A DNA stretch of 64,000 nt from Labia minor (lineage: Eukaryota > Arthropoda > Insecta > Dermaptera > Spongiphoridae), in NCBI GenBank assembly GCA_963082975.1, contig OY720345.1, forward strand, positions 1,377,001 to 1,441,000, in the 5' to 3' direction. This document shows positions 43,478 to 51,985 of the stretch, piece after piece. The position numbers were made by a program, and so were the translations under genes. The notes under the pieces are model-generated. The model searched no databases, was not told the origin of the DNA, and saw only the letters and a list, made by a program, of their open reading frames with translations. Position 1 is the first letter of the stretch; the number at the start of each line of letters is the position of its first letter.

Positions 43478-45881
43478 CTAGCTGCTCAGAGCGCCTTCGG
43501 CGCTCTTCACACCTAGACGGGGGCTCCGCCCCCTGTACCCCCGAGTGGTACATAGTATTTGGTTGAAAGTAGTAAAAGGTTTTCATCCATTTTGTTTCAA
43601 TCCGTATATTACATAAAACATTCATTTCTTTTTGTGTTCTTATTCAAAATCTATTTTAATTTAATCAGTAAATTAATTATATATATTATTATTATTGTAT
43701 ATGTTATATCTATCTATCTATGTGGCTCAAAGATACTCGAAAGTTCTTGGCCGCAACAACCACATTTCTCCAAGTGTCCCTATCCTAAGCCCTTGTCCCA
43801 TCTCTCTTACGTCCCTTCCTACGCGTCATTGGTTTTCCAAGCGGACGTTTTCCAATCGGTCTCCCCACCAATATCTTTTTCCTCTCCCATTCTAGCCACG
43901 TGCCCTGCCTATCGCAGCTTTTTCCCTTTTATAACCCTAACTATTTCTGAAGATGCAGAGAGGCCATGCAATTTCTTGTTATGCAGTCTCCCCCATTCCC
44001 CTGTGACCTCATCTTTCTTTGGCCAATAAATGCAGGGAAGAATCCTATTCTCAAACACTCTGAATCTACTCTCATCTCCCAGGGTCATAGACCATGCCTC
44101 CCACCCATATAATGCAACAGGCAAAATAATTTTTTTATATATTCCCTTTGATAATAATTTTGAAGAGATAAGCCTCTTTATTGCAAGATAACAGGCGTTT
44201 CCCGATTGCAACCCCGATTTAAATTCTTCTCAAATATTATTATCCTTCGTGATTACATTCAATTTTTCTACATATTGAAATTCTACATTTTGTATCTTAA
44301 GATTTTGTATGTTAATACTCTTCCTCTTTGTTACTAAATATTTTTTCTTATCACTTAATTTCAAACCTCCATTAATTTTTCCTCGCTATCTGCAATTGCA
44401 ATTTCCTAATCTCCTATTATATTTAAGTCGTCTGGGTAACCTAACATTTTACAATTGATTTCCGCATCTAACTCTTTCTTTACTACCTTCAAGACAAATT
44501 TGAAGATCAAAATTTGAAAAAGTTTATGCTGATCTATATTGAGTCATGTGTATGTTTTACTAAAGTCTACAAATAATTAGTGAACAGAAATATTGAATTC
44601 GCGGTTATTTTTCCTAATATCTGTCATAATGAAAATATCTTAATTAATGTTGATCGATTTGGCCTGAACCCGCAATGATATCGTCTAATATTTCCTCCGC
44701 CTATGGTTCTTAAGTATTGTATATGTTATAATAGTATAATATTTCTTGATCATTACATTTTGATATTTTATTTTCATTGCTAGATTATTATTGAATATTT
44801 TTAATTTTAATGAAACTTGAGAAAATGAAAAAATAGAGACTTGAGACAATTTATAAAAATTAACGGCATAAAACTATAGATAAATTACCAATATATACAT
44901 TCATTAATAGTATTAATTTAAATTAATTGATTTATTTGTTTTTTTATTAATTTTTTTAGATCATAGTTATTTTCCTCCCTTAAAAGAAACTTATCTAATT
45001 CTGTGGTGCTAGGAGATTTGAAAATTATTAGTCGCAATATGAAGATTTCGCTTACAGTTTCTGTCATGTCCGACCTCCGTCCAACAGTTATATTCTCTCA
45101 AGTTTCTTGCTTCTCTTAATCATGTGATCTATATATTTAATTTTTTTTGTGATTTATTGTAATAAAATTTAAACAAATAAAAATTTTCACTTTGTTAATT
45201 TATATAAATTTCAATTTACACTGATTGTGAGTGATACGCTTTGCCAATACTCTGAATAATTTGTGTATAGAAATATTGAATGTTCTTAGCGAGATTTTTT
45301 AACCTTTCACTTTCAAATAGAAAAGAAGAAATATTCAAATTGTGTATAGAAAGAATAAATAAAAATTAAGTTAATATAAATATGATCTAAATATTTTATT
45401 AAATTAATTAAAATGGGAACTTTTAGAATAAATGATTTAATTGAATTGATATTTAAATATTAGAATTTTTAAAATAAAAAGTGAAATATTATAATAATTC
45501 TTTGATCGGGAATGGCTATGATAATTCATTGTTTAAAATGTTTCCGCTAGAGCCAGTGGGCCACGCCAGGCTCTTGAATGAACAACACGGAGAATTATAT
45601 ATAAACTTTAAAAAATTAATTTCTGCGGTTATTGTTTAGATATAAATAAAATTTATAGCCTATGTTACTCTAGGGGTATATAAGAATATTGTGATGTAAT
45701 TTCAAAGAAATCGGTTGAGCCAATTCTGAGTCTATAAAATAGTAATTTTCCGGACAGACAGACAGACATGAAAAATTCTAAAGTCACTTTTGGATTCTAG
45801 AGGTCATGAAACGCGAAGATATGCAAACATTTTTAAATTCTGAGCAATGTGCAGACAAAAACCTTTTTTTATATATATAGA
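43478..45881 (-). mobile_element. Helitron A, longest copy, with LINE cargo
   Basis: The minus strand begins TCTATATATATAAAAAAAGG at 45881 and ends CAGCTAG|T at 43478. The terminal hairpin is at 43488-43506 (8-bp stem, TTC loop), with 6 nt to CTAG. The second hairpin is at 43519-43533 (6-bp stem). A captured LINE fragment lies at 43727-44540. The 5' part has a GTCTGTCTGTCCGG microsatellite (about 45750) and the AGTCACTTTTGGATTCTAGA block. The base preceding the 5' TC is T rather than A in this copy. There is no Rep/helicase ORF. Confidence 0.75.
43727..44540 (-). pseudogene. LINE ORF fragment captured by Helitron A
   Basis: Best copy of the cargo. Near 44440-44460 a decayed reverse-transcriptase catalytic site reads GYPDDLN, where YADD or FADD is expected. 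Then come VEKLNVITKDNN, LQSGNACYLAIKRLISSKLL, LPVALYGWEAWSMTLGDESR, FRVFENRILPCIYWPKKDEV, LHNKKLHGLSASSEIVRVIK and GHVARMGEE, ending at a stop at 43727 after RPRTFEYL-like residues. This is the RT thumb and C-terminal region of a non-LTR retrotransposon ORF2. A 100-codon stretch (43909-44211) is still open, but frameshifts occur on both sides. The endonuclease and RT fingers/palm are absent, so it is a gene fragment, not a LINE. Confidence 0.8.
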
Positions 45882-46049
45882 AGAAGAAGATTGTCCTAAA
45901 GATTCCAATATTTAATATTCTACAACTTTAATCTAATCTAATATTAATATATTATAAAAAATTTTAACAGTTTTCCTTCCTAGGTTTCTATTTAGGACCA
46001 TATACTTACTTATACATTATATATATTTCGATGCAGAAGAAAAAGTAAA
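45882..46049. other. AT-rich spacer
   Basis: (GAA)n scrap at 45881-45890 and low-complexity DNA. Confidence 0.45.
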
Positions 46050-46290
46050 CTTCACCGAAGCAGCCCTTATTTCTCATGTGAGAGAGTGGTGGATGTGATA
46101 AAGGAATGAGTCGTTTGGGGTAGTTTTTGGGGCTGGTTGTATGGAAAGGGAGCCGGGAGGTTAACAATATCCTTTGAGGTTGTCAACAACAGAGGTTCAA
46201 TCCAGCACAGCCTCCGCCTTCAGGCCTCATTCCACCTGCCTCCGTACCTTGTAATTTCCGTTACCAAGTGACAACTCATTAACCCAAATT
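46050..46290. other. Balanced-composition island
   Basis: About 240 bases of mixed sequence (CACCGAAGCAGCCC; GGGGCTGGTTGTATGG; CAGCCTCCGCCTTCAGGCCT). No long open frame; no copy elsewhere in the window. Confidence 0.3.
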
Positions 46291-46968
46291 CAATCCGATT
46301 TGAAAATTAGTTAAAAAATATGTTCGGTAAGAGGAGAGCAATATGAGTTTGTAGTTTATTGTTGGTAAACGACAATTGTTGTCTTCGTTTTACTTTTTCA
46401 AAGAAAAATAAATTAAAAAAAAAAAACAAACCGGCGATCTTAAAGGAATAGTAAATTAAAAATGTCAAAACGAGAATTAAATGCGTTTCTTGATTAACGA
46501 TAGATTAAAGAATTTTTTTTTCTCTTTTCCAACATCCTTATTCAAGATTTCTTTCAATAGAAAACTTAATTAATTTTAATTTTTTTTTAATGCGTTTTCT
46601 CTATATTAAATAAAAAACAATCTCTTCATTTTTTTTTTTTTTGTATTTATCGATTAAATTTAATCATCGACCTTTTGATTCTATCCTTTGAAATTTAATA
46701 TTTTTTTTTTAATTTAAGAAAATAGAAAGGTATTTAAACAAAGGATGTTCAATTAAAAATCTTCTGAAAAAAATTTATCTCATTCCAAAAATATATTTAA
46801 TGCATAAATTAAAGAATAAAATTAATTAATTTTTTTGGAATTTAACAAATATTATTAACTACATATTGATGTATTGTATTGATTGAATCGATATATACAT
46901 AAATTCTTTCAAAATTCAGTATTCTTAAAATAGAATAATGATATTTGAAAGTCTTATAATTAGAAAAA
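46291..46968. other. AT-rich DNA, nothing recognised
   Basis: Homopolymer-rich sequence. Confidence 0.5.
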
Positions 46969-47594
46969 TAAGTTGACCTGAGGCCAGGTCTGAACCGACC
47001 GATAGTTTGAAATAAATTAATTTCCAGCTACAGAAACAATTTCAAATAATTTTAATATATCTATTAATGTAATAAAAAACAGATAGGCATATAACATAAA
47101 TATTTTTAATTTTATTTTATTTATAATATATATGTAAGAACAGGCTGTGACGTCATGAATGGCTGGATGACGTCATATAATTGTAAATCAAGAAAAAAAC
47201 TAATAAAGATGATTTTTCTCGAAGATAAAACAAATACAAAGTGCATGATTCGTGGTGATACGTAAAAAATCTCCTCATGTGAAATTTGGTGTGAAAATAA
47301 CCCTTCCCTTCCTACCGTCGATCGCTAATACTACCACTTCCGGTTTCCGGATTTGTACCAAAAGTTGATCAATTCATCCCACTGATGCATTAAGTAAATA
47401 TACCAAATTTCATCAAAATCGGTTGAGCCGTTCAGGCTGTACACATCTATACGGACAGACGGACGGACGGACAGACATCATGCTAAAAATACTTTTTTCT
47501 GTTTAGAAAATGCATGATTCGTGGAGATATGTAAAAATCTCCACATGTGAAATTTGGTGTGAAAACAATACCTCCCTTACTATCGTCGGTCGGT
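46969..47594 (-). mobile_element. HINE-A (Helentron-like), full length
   Basis: 3' end at 46969 (TAAGTTGACCTG-AGGC-CAGGTC hairpin), 5' end at 47594 (ATCGTCGGTCGGT followed by AAAAAA). Colinear and nearly the same length as 61337-61958. Central GACGGACGGACG tract near 47455-47475. Confidence 0.8.
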
Positions 47595-48159
47595 AAAAAA
47601 TCAATTAAAATTTGTTAATATGTATTTAAAAGAAGGAATATGGATATTCAATAGAATATTTGATTTAATTATATAAAATTGTTGTTTCAAACTGGTTATA
47701 AATTATAAAAAGACAATTATTTTTATTTAATACAATCTCCTTTTCATTTAACTAAATTAATTTCATAATAAATTAAATAAATGGCATAAATTAGTAACTT
47801 GCTGGTGTTTTACTTTTTTATAATGTTTTTCTCAACTTCACTCAACGTCTGTCTGTCTGTCCCGGTGTCAGTTCGCTCTTTTGACAAATTGAAATCCAAT
47901 TTTCATCGACTTTTTAATGAGATAGACTTTTGGAAATTCTTCCCTAGAAGATATGCAACTAATCTAATTTAAGTAATTATAATTAATTAATTTTAATGCA
48001 ATTAACAAATAGTTCTGAAATCTATTGGCAAAGAGATAGTCAACTATCCTCGTAGGTCGTTTGAAACTAGAAATGCATGGTCGCCCAATAGTCTAGGTTT
48101 TTTTTTATATACCCTTTTCCTAGACAAAAAATAAATAAAAATAATTAATCTACATTACC
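47595..48159. other. AT-rich DNA with small GTCT tract
   Basis: GTCTGTCTGTCTGTCCCGG at 47848-47866 resembles the microsatellite cores of the Helitron-type elements but has no flanking match. Confidence 0.45.
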
Positions 48160-48236
48160 GGGACCCCGAGCCTCGGCTCGGTACTTAAGTTAAAAAAAAT
48201 GATTCATTATTATTGGATTTGGCTGGTAATATTAAT
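48160..48236 (-). repeat. Family D fragment
   Basis: ACCGGGACCCCGAGCCTCGG and CTCGGTACTTAAG, then TTATTATTGGATTTGGCTGG; inverted relative to 19480-19605 and cut exactly where family E begins. Confidence 0.65.
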
Positions 48237-48752
48237 CTAATCAAAAACATACCTGTTAAAAAGGGGGCCAAGTTCCTATCGGCTATTTGTTTGCCTAAAA
48301 AGGGTTCAAATCCATCCCAATGCCAAGTTTAGATGCACTTCAAAATCATTCATAATCATTTTTATCAACAGCCTGATCCACTGGTAAACATTTGGCATTC
48401 CAAAGAATCGCCACCAGACCCAGTCCTCCGCCTCCTGCATCCAGGCACGCCACTTTATTCACGTCAACGGTCCATCTGGCCGAAATTCACTTTACCATAC
48501 ACCCAACTTAAAATAATAAATAAAAATTCATTATCATATTTTTAAATCTATATACAAAATATGAAGCAAATATCTCGAAGCAAACTGGTACTTTACTTGA
48601 AAGGTAAAAGCAACCAGTGTAGGTAAAGTACCACTTCCGGTTAACCGATTTTGACGAAATTTTAAAAGAAATCTACAAACTGTGAATAATATCGGTGTAC
48701 CAAATTTCGAAGTCCTAGCTTGATTAGTTTCTGACAAAACCAATGAATTCGA
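48237..48752 (+). repeat. Family E copy with internal deletion
   Basis: 48237-48508 equals the left-arm orientation of the 41273 inverted repeat, including the 21 bases missing there. 48535-48752 equals 42052-42268. The second arm is absent, so this copy is not a hairpin. Confidence 0.75.
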
Positions 48753-48934
48753 AGTGAAAACTTCTGCGTAAGAAATTTTAAAACAGACGAAATTCGCGCT
48801 ATTTCACGAAAAAGATGAATTTCATATGCATGTATATATATATATATAACTTATATATTATTTTAAACAAATTTGTAACTTATATATATATATATATATA
48901 TATATATACAACTTTGTTTAAAATATTGCAATAC

Positions 48935-49089
48935 GAACTGTTTTATAAATTGTTATCTCTAACATAAAATATATATTTATTCTGTGAAGTTCATTTCGTA
49001 TAATTTTGATTATATATGTATATATGAAATGAACTTTACATAATAAATATATATTTATATGTCAGAGATAACAATTTATAAAACAGTTC
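48935..49089. repeat. Inverted repeat of about 70-bp arms
   Basis: GAACTGTTTTATAAATTGTT at 48935 pairs with AACAATTTATAAAACAGTTC ending at 49089. Pairing continues through AGAGATAACA and GAAGTTCATTTC type blocks towards a centre near 49012. Flanking sequences (AGACGAAATTCGCGC vs AGACGTAATGTGCGC) are also related. Confidence 0.7.
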
Positions 49090-49174
49090 TAATGACAATT
49101 CAAATTTCGCGCTCTGTTATAAGAAATTTGAAAGCAGACGTAATGTGCGCTAGCTTCATGATATTTGTCATATC

Positions 49175-49470
49175 ATTGCATCAATCTGATTTAAATATTA
49201 AATAATATTTTATTGAAAAAATATTAAAAATTATAAAACTATCTAAAACTTAATTAATAAATATAAAATAGTAATTTATTAAAAAATAATAGATTAAAAA
49301 AAAAAAAAAATTATTTTCCGCCGGTTTCGATCCTGCGAAGTTGACTCGTCATAACAGTTCCTCTAACCAATAGACTAATATATTTAGATAATAAAAATGA
49401 CATTTTTTACTGTCTTAGCAAGACGTATATGTTTTGTTGTTTTTGTTTTTTTTTTTTTTGAGAGAGATTA
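49175..49470 (-). repeat. Family F tRNA-related repeat
   Basis: Minus strand: TCTCTCAAAAAAAAAAAAAC, then TAGTCTATTGGTTAGAGG (A-box-like), GGATCGAAACC (B-box-like), a run of about 14 T, an AT-rich body and TTTAAATCAGATTGATGCAA. This is the uninterrupted counterpart of 18669-19245. Confidence 0.65.
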
Positions 49471-49484
49471 ATAAATATATATAT

Positions 49485-49812
49485 ATATTTTATTAAAAAT
49501 AAATATTTTTAATTTTATTTCGAAATTAAATAATAAATTTTAAAATATTTTAAATAAAAAAAAATATTAATACAATTTCAGTTAAAAAATAAAAATGGAT
49601 GTCATGTGACGTCTTCCATATATAATTTTAAAATAAGAAATAAATAATGAAGATGTATTTTTCAAGAGATATGATCAATAAAACTTAATTTTTCTTTATA
49701 AATACTATATCTAGTGTGAATTTGAAAAAAATCGTTAGAGCGGTTTTTGAGAACCCATGGCTATATATAGATATATATATACAATTCTAGCTAGCATAAT
49801 AAGATAAGATAT
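49485..49812 (-). repeat. Dispersed repeat family C
   Basis: TTAGAGCGGTTTTTGAGAAC, TGTGACGTCTTCCATATA, and the end CTAGCTAGCATAATAAGATA. Colinear in reverse with 15815-16200. Confidence 0.7.
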
Positions 49813-50052
49813 TGAAATTTTAATATTAAAAATAGTGAATAGCGTAATGATAAAAAAAAAGAAAAACATTGTATATATTATATAAATACGACCTTGGAGT
49901 CACCAATTAGCTGTAAGAAAAAGTCATGTAATTCCTTTTATATGTTATAGGAAAAACATTTGAAAATGATAAAAAATTAAAATAAGGAAAGATCACTTTA
50001 GAGAATTGAGTTTTTTCCTTAAAAAAACAAATATATACATATATATAGTAAA

Positions 50053-50513
50053 ACGATGGCATCAAGTCATGACTTTTTGAATTTCCCGCCTCTTAAATGA
50101 AATGGCAACACTGTTGTTCCTATCAGTTGACATCTGTCAAAATTGGAACCAGCTGCGTTTTTTAGTTTTTATTTGACATGTATTAATATCAGACTAATAT
50201 CAAGTGATTGGAGAAGAAAATGGAAAAGAGTGAATTTCCATACGAATTTCTCCCTTCTCCGGATTTAGCCCCAAGTAGTCTGTTTCTTATTTCTAAACCT
50301 GACTCTGCAGAAAGAGATTTGACCCCGACGATGAAATCATCTCATAAACATATTCCTATTTTGATAACCTCGATAAATCTTATTTTTTGGAAGAGATCAA
50401 AAAAAAAAATTAAAGAAATGTGTATAGCGTGTACATCAAAGGAAAAAAATAAAATAATTTTTTATCCAAAAACCTGTGTTTCATTCAAAAAGTCACGGAC
50501 TTATTGACCTACC
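50053..50513 (+). mobile_element. Mariner relic, internally deleted
   Basis: Left end CGATGGCATCAAGTCATGAC and right end AAAAAGTCACGGACTTATTG followed by ACCTACCCTC form imperfect mariner inverted repeats. The interior (50208 on) reads EFLPSPDLAPSSLFL, the C-terminal YSPDLAPSD(F/Y)xLF region of mariner transposase, out of context. Length is about 460 bp and TA flanks are no longer clear. Same group as the solitary end at 14266. Confidence 0.7.
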
Positions 50514-50846
50514 CTCAAAATGAAATTTCTTAGAAATAAAATTTACTAAAATAATAAATTAATTAAATGCTCTTTGATAATTGATATCTACTATAATTAT
50601 TTTGAAATAATTAAACTCTTGGAATTGACTTAAATATTTAGTTTTATATTTATTATTTACATACCTACATATACATATATAGTATAAGTATTTATGTTTA
50701 AATTAAAAAAAATAAAATAAAAAATAATAATAATCATTTAAATATTCTAAATTCATTCACTTGAAAAATATACTATTTTATCATTTTTATACCCTGAAGT
50801 TATTTATACAAGCACCACAAATACTTGAATATATATATATATATAT
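50514..50846. other. AT-rich DNA, nothing recognised
   Basis: Ends with (TA)n at 50829-50845, the insertion target of the LTR element. Confidence 0.5.
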
Positions 50847-51558
50847 TGTAAGGGGGGAGGCCCACAGTGGATGCCAACAGGCCCCTTACAAGGAGGAGGG
50901 AAGAAGGGGGAGAGAAGGGAGGGAAAATGTGATAGAAGAGAGAAGAGGGGAAATGGGAGAGGGAAAAAATGGATCTTATGTGGAGAGGGAAAAAAAGGAG
51001 TTTAAGGTCTCCACAGGTAAACAGGTGGATATCTTCTTGAAGGGGGAAAATATTACCCGCAGCTGCAGAGAACAAACTACCTTTCCTCCAATGGTCCAGC
51101 AGAGATGAAGGTTAAATGGGCGCCATGCTATACTCAGAGGTAAAGCAGATTTTAATGAGACTGGTCAATAAGGATGTAGTTTAAGTTAAATTGAAAAACG
51201 GTTGTTTAAAAGAAAATGTATAATTATAAGAAATATTATATTACTTCTCCACCATGGGAGTCAAAGAAAATGTATAATTATAAGAAATATTATATTACTT
51301 CTCCACCATGGGAGTCAAAGAAAATGTATAATTATAAGAAATATTATATTACTTCTCCACCATGGGAGTCACAAAGGATCCATCCAACATGGAGGATCAT
51401 CAAAACACGTCTTTACACAAAGAACGTGGAGATCATACTGGCTATATAATGCCAAGTCACCAACCGTCGTCGGAATCCCCTAGACGTTGCCATTCAGTCA
51501 TGCAACAGCGCCTGGGGTGACTTTGTCATATATATATAATAAATATACATCCGTTACA
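50847..51558 (-). mobile_element. 3' LTR of gypsy-type element
   Basis: 712 bp bounded by TGTAAGG... and ...CCGTTACA. On the minus strand it starts TGTAACGG and ends CCTTACA, so it has TG..CA ends with a TGTAA/TTACA inverted repeat. It abuts the polypurine tract of the element at 51559 and (TA)n DNA on the other side. It contains a purine-rich half (50860-51000) and a triple 54-bp repeat. No second LTR exists upstream of pol. Confidence 0.8.
51211..51372. repeat. 54-bp unit, three tandem copies in the LTR
   Basis: Three identical or near-identical units starting AGAAAATGTATAATTATAAG and ending CCATGGGAGTCAA. As 54 is a multiple of three, the array is open in two frames, producing apparent ORFs that are not genes. 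Confidence 0.9.
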
Positions 51559-51572
51559 TCCTCCCCCTCTGA
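51559..51572 (-). promoter_or_regulatory. Polypurine tract of the LTR element
   Basis: Minus strand TCAGAGGGGGAGGA directly before the LTR start TGTAACGG: the primer site for plus-strand DNA synthesis. Confidence 0.75.
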
Positions 51573-51659
51573 CTCCTGAAGAAGTCCCAACGAAGGAGTC
51601 AGAAAAAGAGAAAAGCGAAAAACAATATTTAATAATACAAAAAAAAAAAAAAAAAATAA

Positions 51660-51985
51660 TTCATAAAGATTAAAGAAAAGGATATAATAATTCTTAATAC
51701 TTAACTAAACAATTAATAATATAAAAAAAAAAGTTCACAAAAATCAAAGAAAAATATACAATAATCTTAATAATTAATTAAACAATTAATAATATAAAAA
51801 GTTCACAAAAATCAAAGAAAAATATACAATAATCTTAATAATTAATTAAACAATTAATAATATAAAAAAGTTCACAAAAATCAAAGAAAAATATACAATA
51901 ATCTTAATAATTAATTAAACAATTAATAATATAAAAAAAGTTCACAAAAATCAAAGAAAAATATACAATAATCTTAATAATTAAT
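51660..51985. repeat. ~73-bp tandem repeats, about four copies
   Basis: Units with AGTTCACAAAAATCAAAGAA and TCTTAATAATTAATTAAACA between pol and the polypurine tract. Copies are nearly identical, the first being shorter or diverged. Confidence 0.85.

Noticed and set aside
43559-44029. 156-codon plus-strand frame
   Set aside because: Antisense of the LINE fragment plus Helitron A 3' region.
43478-44540. Interpreting the hairpin-ended repeats simply as 5'-truncated LINEs
   Set aside because: Copies share a common 5' TC end and 3' CTAG/CTGG with A|T flanks and no target duplications, and one carries a helicase end; Helitron with LINE cargo fits better. The alternative is kept as a refutation test.
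50208-50507. 99-codon plus-strand frame as a gene
   Set aside because: It lies inside a mariner relic; only a short PSPDLAPS-type transposase motif is real and the rest is filler.
51202-51483. Apparent protein with three 18-residue repeats
   Set aside because: It is the 54-bp tandem repeat of the LTR, open in two frames, without a start context or homology.
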